Below are positions 44,922 through 57,690 of a DNA stretch of 64,000 nt, piece by piece. The stretch lies in assembly GCF_014529535.1 (NCBI RefSeq), contig NC_050738.1, forward strand, positions 2,418,001-2,482,000. Direction: 5' to 3'. The DNA is from Bradysia coprophila. Its lineage: Eukaryota > Arthropoda > Insecta > Diptera > Sciaridae. A program made the position numbers and the translations under genes. The notes beneath the pieces were generated by a model, which was not told where the DNA came from, did not search any database, and was given only the letters and a program-made list of their open reading frames with translations. Positions within the stretch are counted from its first letter, which is position 1, and each line of letters starts with the position of its first letter.

Positions 44922-45873
44922 GAGGGATTCTTTTGAAAAACAGAATCTTGAAATCGGACGCATTTTCCATTGGACTTTGGTGGGTTTAAAATTCATCCAG
45001 ACTGAGATATGTGCAGTTGACGTTTTCAACCGAAAAAAAACTGAAAAGTTACACTTTTCTTACAGATATTTCTCGAGTTACACGAAACGGTAATGGTCGT
45101 GTGGGGTGTCATATGAATAGTACATTACTATACCAGTGAAGTTATTTGATATCTCGTATCCCGAGGGCTTCAGCCCGAGGTACTTTTACTCATCGTGATA
45201 CGAGATATCAAATTATTTCACGTGTAAAGTATGGCGTTTTACTTTACGAGCGAAGGAAAGACTCACTAGTGAGGGAAAAGCCACATTACCTCACTAGTAA
45301 AGTAAAGGTAATTACATGTACTTTCAGGAGAGATTTAGCTTACGGAAGTTTGGTAGCATCTACGATGAATGATGTGAAGTTGAAATGTTTAAGTGCTTAT
45401 ATTGCATCGAAGATGCTGCCAAACTTCCGTAAGCTCTACTTCTTCTGAAACACATGCAATTACCTTTCATATGACACCCCACACGACCACGTACGTTTCG
45501 TGTACCCCGAGAAATTTCTGTAAGAAAAGTGTAAGTTTTCAGTCTTTTTTCGGTTGAAAACTTTAACTGCACATATCTCAGTGTGGATGAATTTTAAACC
45601 CAAAAAGACCCTATTTGCCCCGAAAGACCATGCAATTACCTTTCTAACGACACCCCACACGACCCTGTGCGGCTCGCGTACCTGGAGAAATTTCTGTAAG
45701 AAAAGTCCATGTTTTCAGTTTTCGATCACCTCCTACCAGCCACACAAGCTTCGAGAAATTTTCTTGAAAGTGGTTTTAGGTTCTAGGGACCAGTACCAAT
45801 TTAGGCACATATAAAAAAGTCCAATGGAAAATGCGTCCGATCTCAACATTCTGTTTTTCAAAAGAATTCCTCA
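44922..45873. mobile_element. Large compound palindrome, about 950 bp
   Basis: The outer ends ATTCTTTTGAAAAACAGAAT (44927) and ATTCTGTTTTTCAAAAGAAT (45846) are inverted, continuing through CGGACGCATTTTCCATTGGA. Inside, 44985-45115 is inverted at 45470-45605, sharing CACATATCTCAG, CGGTTGAAAAC, TCTTACAGA-ATTTCTCG and CGTGTGGGGTGTCATATGA. A third copy lies at 45630-45725. Two further hairpins are nested: 45133-45222 and 45335-45437 (AGCTTACGGAAGTTTGG with its complement). It is non-coding and looks like several insertions of related foldback elements into each other. Confidence 0.75.
45133..45222. mobile_element. Hairpin MITE with CCCGAGGGCTTCAGCCCGAG apex
   Basis: TTTGATATCTCGTATC and GATACGAGATATCAAATT pair around a tip GAGGGCTTCAGCCCGAGG that forms its own hairpin. 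This two-tier architecture also occurs at 20690-20787 and 23594-23716. Confidence 0.75.
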
Positions 45874-46080
45874 AAGTAAGTTTAGAACCAAAACTTTCAT
45901 TGGGATTGTCAACCTGATAGGTTGATATTTTGAATATTTGAATTGTCTGGCACTGTATACATTTCAATAAAAACATTTTATCTTCAATTGGATATTTCGT
46001 GTGACACCAATCGCCTCATTTCCACGTTTGACAAAGATCCTTTACCTTACACTCAATTAAGAAAAGTTGTAGAACAGATA

Positions 46081-46288
46081 CAGTCAGAGACAGTGAAGTT
46101 TCAGCATGAATTTGCTTCAGCTGTTTTTCAGCTGATCCACACATATACAATTTATACTTGTTTATGCGGTTGAAGCTGTTACACGCGTGTGGCAGTGGTA
46201 AAACTGTATAAGGACGTATAAACAGTTTTGATTGTTTGTATGGATCAGCTGAATTAAATTCATGATGAAATGTCACTGCCTCTAACTG
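46081..46288. mobile_element. Tc1/mariner-like MITE, TA target duplication
   Basis: The element starts CAGTCAGAGACAGTGAAGTT and ends with the complement of CAGTTAGAGGCAGTGACATT, followed inward on both arms by CATGAATTT and TTCAGCTGATCCA. TA lies on each side (46079-46080 and 46289-46290). It has no coding capacity. Confidence 0.8.
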
Positions 46289-47450
46289 TAATGTTCTCGC
46301 GTAGTGTAATAATATATCATTGGTTTCAAGCCATAACCTTACGAGTAACTAAAATGTATTCAGGCCTGTTGGAACTAGTTCGAAGCTTATTATTGTCGTA
46401 GTTCTCAATAACATTTGTCATCTGTGTCGATGATTTGATTCTGTATATCTTAACAATTTGACAATTTTGATGGAAAACTGTTGATGAAAAAACATGAAGA
46501 CCAGAAAACAACTTTTGATTAGGTGACACATATCTTTCAGTTGCCGGAACCCATCACAGTAATCAATTTTTAAAGTAAGCAGCACTTAGATGTACAGATA
46601 ATTCATTCTGTTTATTATATGCACGACAGAGTTAATATTTAACTTCAACGAAATAATAAGCTCTGCAAAAAACAAAAATCTGAGGCCGTTCGTACTCCTA
46701 CACTCTGCCGTGCTTTTTTATTGCTTCAAATAAAATTGTTCATTGACTCTCCAGTCTTAAACATTACGAAAAACAATTCCACCGTAGATTCAATTTCAAT
46801 TAAGTTATTTTATGTTCATCGATCATGGGACTTAATGAATTTTAAGTCCGTATAAAATGCTTCGATGATTGATTAATGATGTGGCGTTATATTATTGTGC
46901 TTCAACCAATAAAGGAACATGAGAGGTCTACTCTTGATGTTGAGATCTTATTTATTTTCATAATATTATTATTTAAGTGGTTAAGGACAAGTGATTTCGG
47001 ATTTAGGTGAGAGATTAAGATTCAGTTTTTTGTTTGCTAATTACGAGCCAGTTAATATGAAATTAAAGGCTGAGATTTGGCTTATTTAAAGTCATTCTAT
47101 ATTGCATGCTGTATGTTGAACCGAAATTGTTCTTCAGCCAAGGAAAACAACAAATTAATAGTATTTTGAGTGAGAGAAATCTACCAACACTAAAGCTTTT
47201 GTTACCGAAAGAAATATTATTTGTGCTCGGAACTCGTTATAAAATGTATTTTTCATCATCAGATGAATCAGTCAATATTTGTGGAAAATTTTGTCAATCT
47301 ACTCTGAGAATACGCATTGTAGAGTGACTTTTTGTGAACCGGTAATCATCTGTTTTCGACAATCATAAGTGTTGTACTCCGGATAGTTATCCCTTATTCC
47401 AAATATGCCAAATGCCATTCATTAACAAACGAAGTAACAAACTTAAGAGG

Positions 47451-48455
47451 GATATCGCGAAATCTGCGAGCAATCGGCTAGCCATGCCATCCGGATTTTT
47501 GACGAGTATGGTACCCATCGAATCCTTGCTTCATTACGAGTTCAACGAGGTATATCTCGCTCTCTTGGAATTGTCGTTTTCGTGGTAGAGCTGTTTGAAA
47601 AATCGGTGGTTTTCAAGTGGAAATTTTTTCATCCTGATTATCTGTGGTAATAAAGGGTCGACTTCGTTCAAATTTTAGATGATTGTAGTGCTGGACTAGA
47701 CTGATCACATAAGGTACCAAATACGTCGGGCTGTTGGCTGTACTGGCTTCAGTGACTGTATTAAGAAAAATTTTCTCTGACTACTAACGGGTGCGCGCGT
47801 CAGCAAACCTAACGGTTTTGGGTTCCATTAGAAGGCCTAGGCTCAGTACTTCCTAAAAATATAAAAATTTATGCTGGAGGGACTATTGGCATTAAGAGAT
47901 AGGGCAATTTCTAAAATGTCACCTATTACCAAAGAAATTTCTACCGGTTTGTCGATCTTTTTCATTTTTTTCACCTTTTAAATGTAATTTACACAGTTCC
48001 TTGGTACCTCAGCTTTCCAATGATAATTTTCCAGACTTTACTTCTTACATAAAATGCGAAATTTGTTGACTTTTATGAAGCAGCCAAGTTTGTGGTTGGT
48101 TGGATACGTGTGATAAATGCTCCTAGGACCCTGGGCTACATTATGGAACAGTTTGCTGTACCAAGAAAACTAAATTCACATGAGAGCGAGTCACGGAAGT
48201 ACCCGATGGTCACATTTTACCAAAAATTCTCGTTTTCTTTTTCTTTAAATGTAATAATCTGTGTGAAAAAATTTCCACTTGAAAACCACCGATTTTTCAA
48301 ACAGCTCTACCACGAAAACGACAATTCCGAGAGAGGCGAGATATACCTCGTTGAACTCGTAATGAAGCAAGGATTCGATGGGTACCATACTCGACAAAAA
48401 TCCAGATACGTTGAATTTGTCCTCCATACAAATTGTTCGAAGATTTCGCGATATC
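47451..48455. mobile_element. Inverted-repeat element, about 1 kb
   Basis: The ends are GATATCGCGAAATCT and AGATTTCGCGATATC. The long arms 47505-47645 and 48258-48400 match strongly in inverted sense, through CATCGAATCCTTGCTTCATT, TATCTCGC, AATTGTCGTTTTCGTGGTAG, GAAAAATCGGTGGTTTTCAA and TGGAAATTTTTTCA. The open frames (for example 48092-48463) run over the arms and do not resemble a transposase. Confidence 0.82.
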
Positions 48456-51400
48456 AATCTTAATGATTACATCGTCGTATAACCGCTGTTCCTATAGGGA
48501 AAATGGTGGAAAAGCTAGTCTCGTACACTATCTAGTATGGCGTGTGTGGTATCATTTGAAAGCCCTTTCTATACACTCGACAAAAGACTCGATTAAGACC
48601 AATTCCACACAAAACGTAGAGTCACGGCTAAGTCAAATTTCTCGAATATGGGTACGAAACTAAAACTCCAATTTTTTCTTACAAATTTTTATCTGCCTAA
48701 CTTGTAGTTCATGGCAACTATCTATTATTTTCCATAATAATTTTTCGGTCCATGAAATAGTCTTGACTTTTGGGTTTCGTAGCCAGAGTGGTTCTTATCG
48801 ACAAGATTACATGGTACGTATTCCATTCGTTAAATTATTGTACATCGTCTGACACCCTTTACAAATGTAACAAAAACAACTAAGCTCGATTTTCCATAGG
48901 CCTGCATTTCAGGTCTTTTTCGTTCTCTGATTTTGCGCTTGCTCAACAAGCCGATTTCTTATTCCGATTTACGTTTCTCGCCAAGACCTTTCATAATTGC
49001 TAAGAGGTGTGTTCCTGGCCACATTAAAAGGATTTTGAACCACCTTATCCAAGAATTATCACTCGAATGTGAAATTTGGGGTCTATTCTACGAATGCATT
49101 CAAAATCGAATGTGTTTTTAGCTCTAACAAAGAAAACGTACATCCTGTCTGTACGAAAGAAATGCAGAATCTACTATCTTCTATGTTAGTACCTGGAAGC
49201 TAGAGTGCTGTGAACAAGCGCATTTGTTTGTGTTTTCATTCCTGTTGAACGTCGTTGTAACACTAAGGTAACACAAGGACTTGGTTGGCAACAGGACAAT
49301 CCATTATTTCGTCACGATCAAACTAATTTGTGAGTATTTTACGACTGGAATATTTAAAAGGGACGAGTAGACAGTCGATGAAGAGCTATTGACACTTTCA
49401 ATTAGCTTAAAGTTTTTTGACTCTACGGTATGCCCTGGTCTTGTAAACAACAGCAAAAATCAATGGTTTAATGAGACCACACAGAGCATGTCATTGTTGT
49501 CACCATTTCTAAAACCATCGCAAACTTTTATTTTAGAGAAAGTAATTATTCAAAGTCAATATTAGCCATCGAAAAATCAACACTTTCAATGTGACAAAAA
49601 GAAATATTTTTTTAACTCTAAGCCAAGAAACGAAAAAAATTTGGTTTCAATTTAATTCACTTTAAATACTTACCTGAAAAACAATGTCTTCTAGGTGGGT
49701 GTATGATCATCATCACGTTTTATTAATTTTCACTCCATCTTCATTCACCAAACGACCAAACGACCTTAAAACTTTTATATTTTAAATGCTAAAAGTACCA
49801 TGAATCAGTTGAGGTTGAGGGCGTAAAATATCACTTCATGAACGGCGCAGCGGTTTTTCCAATAGTTACTTTTAATAAGCAATAATTTTTTGCATTTATT
49901 ATGATTATTACTAGAGCTTAGATTCTCGAATAAGAGACCATTGGAACGAGTAAATCAAAATCCATTTTGTTGCATAGAGATGTATTGTATATTGTGTTGG
50001 GGTCTGTGTATTACCATAAATAATGTACTTTGCTTTAATGTTTTATTGCGAGAAAATTATCCTTAAATCCCATAAATTCTGATGTGATTTCAAATCATTT
50101 AAATAACAGCTCACATGGTTGTTTATTGATAGTTTTTTTTTCTATTCGTTGAATGTTGATTCAAAACAGTTAGAGATCGGACTGAGATAAATCATTTAAA
50201 AAGTGTACTGAACTCTCCGGCAAATGCTTTGTGAGATGCTTCAAGCGAATAAATATACGACGTGCGATCAGTACATCAGATTATTATCTTCAAATATCTT
50301 ATGACATTTCAATCTTCTAGGAACTTAGAAGCACAAAACTAATTTTTTTTTTCTCTGCTAGGTAGGTGGCAGGTTCGGTTATATACACACACTGTCTGTG
50401 TGCCAAAGAAATAATCACAAAATCATGAAGAACCAGCGAAATTCTCTTCACCAAAACAGAAATAATTTTTTACGAGAATTTTAAAGTTCATTTACATTTC
50501 AACTTTCGGTTCAGACTATCGGTATTTGGCAACATTAAATAATCGGACAATATTTACCTTTCCATATCGCTGTGCAAGTGACAAATTTTATTTACTTGCT
50601 AAAAAAAACAAATCGAACAAAATTAGCAGAAAAAGAAAACATTTTTATTTCGATACATTCGTCTTGTGGTTAATTTAAAGAAAAAAGTCTTGCAATAGGC
50701 TAGTTACGACAATCTCGTATAGATCGATAGACGGATAGGTGAAGTCAAATTATTAAACATGCAAATAATATTCTGTCACCAATCCGATTAAGGTAAATTC
50801 CACTTCACCTACGCAGACGTTGGTCGCAATATTTTATTTGCAAATTATGACTTTACACAACCATTTTTTTCATCTTACTAATTCTTCGCTGGTGACTGGC
50901 TCTCTAGTATTGATGTTTTTCACGATGTTTTGTGTGGTAAATTAATTTTCTCTGGAAGATGGTCATATTTCACTTTCATTGAAGCAATGTTTACACAATT
51001 CACGTTATTGTGAAATATGTTGTAGATTGAAACGTAGATACGTGTTTATTCTAGGAGCTCTACAGCTGCAGTCCTAATCTATTTACAGCATGTGAATCTT
51101 TAACAGTTTACAATTACAATTACAATGAGGATACCTAGAATACATATGACAGGGTAACAGGACAGATTTCTGGTGATAGGGCGTGTTTATTAAGAAAAAT
51201 CGAAAAAGTTATTCAAAGAAGTGCCTACGAATATGAAGAAAATATTTGATTTGATTTGTTTAGAGACCTCACTTACGGCCAATAACGAGTCTGGACAGGC
51301 CTAAAGTGACTTCAGAACCGCGCCTCGAAGTATGCAAATAATATATGAGGAAATTTAGGTGTGATAATCATTATCTCGCCTAAATGTAGGCTAGACTAAT

Positions 51401-51541
51401 GAACACAAATTCAACGTATTTTGGTTACGTTGTACGAATCATTCAGTATGTACACTACAATCAACTAAATTATTAATCTTGAGTGAATTGTAGGACGTTA
51501 GAAATGCGATGTAATTACTAGAAAATTTTAATGTGGAATTG

Positions 51542-51612
51542 TCTGACACGGGAATCGACCCCGGATCATTTTGGTGGAATCCTAGTGGTTTGCTCTTAGT
51601 ATCAGCACAAAA
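51542..51612 (-). other. tRNA-derived segment with strong B box
   Basis: On the minus strand GGGGTCGATTCCCGTGTCAG forms a complete T arm and B box (GGTCGATTCCC). Upstream AAGAGCAAACCACTAGGATT resembles a D-arm exit and anticodon arm, but the A box (GTGCTGATACTAAGAG) is degenerate. It is more likely a pseudo-tRNA or SINE head than a working gene. Confidence 0.4.
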
Positions 51613-51671
51613 TCTGCCCGAATTTCACTTTTAACCTTTAACAAACGGCAATGATAACAACAGTTTGATTA

Positions 51672-51825
51672 TCGAATCTATTACTTCAGTTCATCCATGT
51701 ATTTTCTGAGCGATTAATTTCAAATCTTTTACTTCATTTCGTTGAACATGTTTTTGCTACATAAGGCCACATTGTCAGAGTTTATCACTTATTCCTGAAG
51801 TCGTTTTAGATAACAGATGATAACG
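51672..51825 (+). repeat. Dispersed TACTTCATT module, copy 1
   Basis: In order: TCGAATCTATTACTTCAGTT, a 35-bp spacer, AAATCTTTTACTTCATTTCG, TTGAACATGTTTTTGCTACA, TAAGG, and after about 50 bp TCGTTTTAGATAACAGATGA. This is the fullest copy, with the AATCT-n-TTACTTCA word duplicated. Confidence 0.65.
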
Positions 51826-52130
51826 TCCGTAACCGGTAAACCGGCTGATAACGGCTGATATTTTTCACACCAAAACATCTCTTACGCTGTCTACCGTTCG
51901 TAGTAAGAAAACGGCTCTCCGCACTCAGTGCAAATAGCCGAAGTATTATGAAGAGACTATTTGCACAGAGTGTCCACACCGCAATAGATTATTGTTGTAT
52001 TGAATCATATTTTAAATTCATTCCGCATTACAACTATTAACGTGCTAAGTCTGGTTTCTAAGCAAAGACTTGACGCGCTTAAGAAAAAGTAATCCTAATC
52101 TCACGGATATCAAGCACGTATCTCAGATCT

Positions 52131-52268
52131 TTTACTTCGTTGATTTAAGCATATTCAAGAGACTTACGCATGTTCTTTTACTTCAATTGTTGTAACACAC
52201 ATTGAAGCCACAACTTAGCCAGATCTATTTTTTGCTCCCGTCGCTGCGGTTGTGAATAACAGATGATA
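52131..52268 (+). repeat. Dispersed TACTTCATT module, copy 2
   Basis: It holds AGATCTTTTACTTCGTTGAT, GTTCTTTTACTTCAATTGTT, GTAACACACATTGAAG, CCAGATCTATTTTT and CGTCGCTGCGGTTGTGAATA followed by ACAGATGA, in the same order as copy 1. Confidence 0.6.
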
Positions 52269-54232
52269 TTGCCTATGAGTTAAAATAGTTCGTTAAGCTC
52301 TTCATTTCTAAAAGGCGCTCAAATTAACGTTAACAATAGCCATTAACATTACAATTACTTTTTCGTTTGAATAATTGGCTTGTAAGCTTTTACACGCTCA
52401 AATGATGGAATAATAATGGTGAATGATAATTGGAAAAAAATTTCAAACAAACAAACAAAAAATGTAAACCGAACTCCGATGCCACCATCACAACAGATTT
52501 GTTTGTTAAAATCTGTTGTGCATTTTAACGCGAATATCCGAATAAATGGTTACATCAATAAAGTAATTGTGTGCTGGTCATGACCAAGACAATATATCTT
52601 TGAAACATATTTCAAGGATTTTTAGCATAAACTGACAGAATATCAAAAATATTCGAATCGAAAACTTTTCTCAATTTATTGGCGAAAAAACGCAATCATA
52701 TTTGTACGCACATTTTTTTGCAGATTGTTTTTTGCCTCTACATTTTTTAGTGACCTCCCCGAAACAATAACCTCTAATTATATGTGTACTTCATCTATCG
52801 AATTCGTATAAAAAGTATGAAGCTCCTACTCATTCCTTACATAATTATGATTATTTGACAAAAATGGTACTGTGCCATTACTTACAATATAATAATAAAA
52901 AAAAAACATTTCGTATTGTTCCTTTGTCTCTTTTCCATTTGATTCGACCATCTAATCATCGAAACATAAGTTCTGTGCGATGTGATTTGTTAAAATGTCT
53001 TCAAAGTCCGATTTGCATATTATTACACGAGTCATATTGATCATTTGGTGGCATCTCATCTTATTAATAGTTTCAATTTTGATTTCTATTACGTAGGATC
53101 GTCCGCGCAGAATGATTTCAACAATAGAGTTTGAAATACACCTACGACCACACGATGATCGTGGCATGAAATGCAGAATACGAAAAAAACAATCACCAAC
53201 AAAATGCTGAAATTCTATTCGGAAAAGTGGCAGAAGATTTTATGTTTGCGGTTCCATTGAATTTGTAAGTGTAATATGGTTTACAAGTTTCGCTAATTTC
53301 AATCTGATTATGAGATCATTTACCTGTTTCGTTTAAATAAATTTAATATTTTATATCTAGATGGAATGATGATGATGGTATGATGGTAACATGATATATT
53401 AGTCATTGTTCGATTGTCTTCTTTTAACTCGTGAAATTGCCGAAATTCTAAGCGAGAATTTTCGATTCGTGTGTCAAAATATTATTTCATCTATTGTCTC
53501 TAAATAAGAAGTTCTGCTGGACGTTCTTATTAAAGACGTGGGTCCTTTTGTAATCTTTTATTTAGATTTTAATTAAAGCCAATGTTCTAAAGAATAAGTT
53601 TCGCAGATTTTTTTTATTACGTCCGTCGTTTCCTTTCCATTCGTAATTTAACAATTAGTAAAATTCTGACGCACGTCAAATCAGTCGTTCTTTGGCTTAT
53701 AGAACAATTGTGCAAGAATTCACAAATTAGAATAATGTTTCCCAAAATTCTGTAACCAGTAATAGGCTCCAGATAGAATGAGAAGTCGTCAAAAGAGAAG
53801 TGGTACTATCTTCAGTGAAGATTTTTGTCTTTTGTCGGACAGCGTGAATAAATAGTAAACGATGTTAAAAACTACTAACGATTAGGGAATGTTTGCAGTT
53901 CTCCCATCAGTTTAAATTCTAACTGTCTATACGCTGACTCTAATTTTTTCTCCCTCATAAAGTTTGTATCTCCAAAAAAGTGCTCCCGTGGTATATGTAT
54001 TCATTCCATTTAAGTTTTACACCACTCCCAGTCGGTGACTAACTGAAATCAGTTCTCCTGTCACTTCTAAAACAACGGTGACTCAAAAGGCAATATTCAG
54101 CAATGTTTTCAGCCAACAACAGTTTATCTAAGAAAAACAATCTTCTCATTAATTGCCATTTAACAATCTGGAAAAGTAGCATAACATAACCAATAAATCT
54201 ATAACCTATGTTGCTTAAACTCTTTTAACGAA

Positions 54233-54336
54233 GAATCTAGTACTTCATTGGTTTGTACACACGCTTTGCTACGTAAGCGATTACTAACTAGTGAATCATT
54301 CGTCTACATTTATCGTTGCTGTCGATAACATATGAC
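54233..54336 (+). repeat. Dispersed TACTTCATT module, shortened copy
   Basis: It holds GAATCTAGTACTTCATTGG, then CACGCTTTGCTACGTAAG and TATCGTTGCTGTCGATAACA followed by TATGAC. The first duplicated word seems deleted. Confidence 0.6.
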
Positions 54337-55109
54337 TACCCTCGTTACAAACGATTTTATTTACAGTGTAGTAAACCTTCGTTTAATACAATTTTAGGAC
54401 CGACTAACATAAAACAAAAAGTTCTTTTGATTTTTTATACCCATCCACTCAAATGCTTACATTATACGGACACTTTCCAACTACTAGAACCAGGACATTA
54501 TTTCCAGATTAATCATTTAATACGCCAGGTAAAAGAGTTGAAGATGTAAGATGACAACATAATCAAGTCCAAACCAATCAATGAGTATTTTCACTGATAT
54601 CGAGTGCGAGGTAAAAATATGTTCATAAAAAACACGAAACAAGAAGATCAAGTTCAAATCAAAAATTGTTTTTCTTTCCTTCATATATACCATCGATATC
54701 AATGTATATATACACACAGAGTCTCTATGCACACCGAACGTGTAATAGTTAATCATTAATTTTTGCATTGAACATTTTTCATTCGATACGTCCTCACCTA
54801 TGAATAGAGACGATAAAATAGAAAAGTCATAAACTGCACAACACAACAACATTGGTGTAGTATGCATGCCAAGCAGCAGTACTGATTAGATTAATTTTTT
54901 TCTTCTTCTATACCAGCAACATCAACAACAGAAACAAAATTGTTGTTGTGTGTTGTGTTATTCTAATCGCATACATAGAAAATGCCGGTATGTTATGTAC
55001 CGCGAAAACGGTTTGAAACCTCTGATCGGCTCAATATTATCATGGTGTTGGTGTTACAGTCTCATTATATACCTTTCATTGCACGGTGTTTATAAGACAT
55101 CTTCGCGTC

Positions 55110-55380
55110 ACCGCTATAAAATTTACCTTTTCATACATTGTACTTCGTATATATACGTATGATCTAAGCAGTTGCGAGAGGAGAGGATCTTTTGAGCAGA
55201 AAATTTCTTCGGATCGGAACGAAAATATTATTCAGTCTGTGCTGAGCTGAGTTAGTTAAATTCAGTCTTACGGTAGACTTCGAGTGAAACACAAGTGCTT
55301 AGTTTGTAGTGTGTAAAAGTGGCCAATTTTAAATTAATATTTAACGCTGTGGCACAGCCATGGTGAACGGTGAGTTCATC
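55110..55380 (+). promoter_or_regulatory. Possible promoter and first coding exon
   Basis: A TATA-like CTATAAAATT lies at 55113-55123, and two initiator-like TTCAGTCT words at about 55230 and 55263. ATG at 55361 in the context CACAGCCATGG is followed by GTGAACG and a strong donor GTGAGTTC, encoding M-V-N and one base. This would be the start of a gene whose remaining exons lie beyond the window or far downstream. Only the short exon is visible, so it is a proposal. Confidence 0.3.
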
Positions 55381-57533
55381 ATCCATAATGGATTTTTCTT
55401 ATTAGATTTTTTTTAGTGGAAATTGGCACTTTTTCTCAATTTTCTTATTTTTTCGGTGATTTGTGGAGGAGAAAGAAAATAATTTTTCCTACTAAAATTT
55501 GTGCTCGATGTGGATATAGAAATGTGAACATACGGACTTGTATTTGCGAAAAGAAAAATGTTAAAGTGTCTCGATCGTCGGAACGATTTCTATTTCGGAT
55601 AAAATAAAGATGAAAATTTTTACTTCAAAGTTCTCAACTTTTTCGTGGATAATCCTTTGATTTATCCGATTAAATGCACAAACCGTTGAGAATTTCAAAT
55701 GTTTTTCGTTTGAAATTTGTTTTAACTGGAAGTATTTCGAGCATATGTTTGCTTATTACGACTACATCCGGATCGACAATTTATTGCGTAAACTTTTTTT
55801 TTAAAGTTTGCGATCACTTAAGTCGTTTTGCACAATATTTTGTGTTCGTGTTGTTGAAAAGTTTTCTCAATTTTATAAATTCACATCATCTTTATGGATT
55901 CCGATGACAATAATTTTTTCTTCTTCGGTTTGTCCATTTTGGATCCTTTTCTTTCGATTAAATTCGCTTGGTTTTTGTCGCAATACATACTCGTCCGTAC
56001 TAATGATTTATTTTTATATCCAATTAGAGTAATCTTCGTCAATTAACGAAACTTGTTTAATAGAGTTGAAGCAACGTACGTTTTTTTCCACCTTTTTTTG
56101 AATTATTTTATTCGCATAATGCATTTTACAAACGTAACATTCAAAACGTAGAGCAAAAAAGCTACAAAATATTTATATAAAACTCGTCTTAAAAATATAT
56201 TTAAAAAAAAGTTTAATAAAAGTGAACGGAATACAGCTAAAATAGAAGATGAAAAGAAACAAAAAAAAATTGTTGTGAATATAAACTAAAAAATATCAAG
56301 AGAAAAAGAGTTATGAATATAAAAGAATGCCAAAGAACATGTGTGCATAAAGCAGCAAACAACATTTTATGGATTATAATCGCAAATTCGCAAATATTGG
56401 ATAATCGACGAAGTTTTTTTTAAAATATTATTTTGGATTATTAGATTGGTGATTCGGTAAAAAAAAGTAATGAAAAAGTGAATACCAAAGTGTTCAGAGA
56501 GACTTTTTTCACATGTCCATATAACAAACCAAAGGATTACGAAAAATATGGAGAAAAAAGCTTTGAAGTGTTGTGAATAAGACAAAAAACTGACTGAAAA
56601 TTTAAGCTTTAAATTAAAAATTTAAAAAAAAATCTTCGATTTATATAAATATTGAAATGTTACACAGCTCGTTGTTTCAACTCTATTCGTAACGTATTTT
56701 AGTCTACTAATCATACTAATTTACTTGGAACAATTTTTTTCCTTCTTTTTATTTTTCCATAAATAAGTTTTGAAATCGGTGATTTTCACGAATGGTAAAG
56801 ATCATCACATAAATCACTCTATTTCCAATATATTACACTCGATTTTCAAGTACTTGAAAATATTCCTTTTTGTATTAACTAACTATTATGAGAATGTATC
56901 TCTCTCGTCTGAAATGAAATAACTGGCAAAAATAGGTGAGGTTTTAATAGATTTGTTCACGTTGTATTTACAATGGTATTTTGAGCGGTAATAAGATGTT
57001 TGCGATAGATAGATAGACTAGACTACACACAGAGAATTGTTGTAAAATGTAACGTTATGTTTATTTCCTCTTCTCAACATCCGAGGATAGTTGTATCGTG
57101 GAACCCTACAGATTTTGTTGTTCTTTTTATCTCTCACTGTAATAGCGTTAAACTTTTAAAAATTTTTGTTTACCAAAATAACCTTCAGTCAATGACTGGA
57201 AATGGTTTATTGTTCAAATCGATTTTTCATGGTATGAATTTTTCAAATTCGAAAGAACTTGAAACTTGTGCAATTTTTTTCGTATTATTTACCTTAACCA
57301 AATATTTGATGGAATTTATTGTTATTCGACTGTGTAGCCAATTTATGCCTCTCTAAAACGAGAGTCTCATTCCACCGAAAATAAATTAAAATTGCGTTTG
57401 AGCTTACTTGTCTCTGTATTTGTTGTTTTAAGACAGACATTAAATTACACTAAGTCAATGAGATTGGTTTTGTGTGGTTTTGAAATATTTTTGAATCGTT
57501 CAGAGACGGCAAACATATCTTCATTGTATTTAT

Positions 57534-57690
57534 CGAATCTGTTACTTCATTCGATCGATCGAGAAATGTTCAACCGATTCATAATAAATCTTTTCCATCA
57601 TCTGTTTCAACATACATTTCGACTATAATAAGATCGAATACGCCAGATTTCATCGATTATTTTTGTCGTCGCTGTCGATATCAGATGCTA
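57534..57690 (+). repeat. Dispersed TACTTCATT module, copy
   Basis: CGAATCTGTTACTTCATTCG, TAAATCTTTTCCATCATCTG, TTTCAACATACATTTCGACT, CCAGATTTCATCGATTATTT and GTCGTCGCTGTCGATATCAG, in that order, cover all module landmarks. Confidence 0.65.

Larger units (their letters stand above)
48456..55215. other. Gene desert with dispersed modules
   Basis: Over 6.7 kb I find no coding gene. It contains copies of the TACTTCATT/AACAGATGA module at 51672-51825, 52131-52268 and 54233-54336, and a tRNA-like segment near 51.55 kb. It is otherwise AT-rich, and any regulatory elements cannot be resolved by eye. Confidence 0.5.

Noticed and set aside
48092-48463. 123-codon frame as a gene
   Set aside because: It runs across the right arm of the 47451-48455 element and its reverse appears in the left arm.
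55361-55371. The M-V-N start taken as ribosomal protein L36A
   Set aside because: Only three residues are visible and the upstream region lacks the pyrimidine initiator of ribosomal protein genes.
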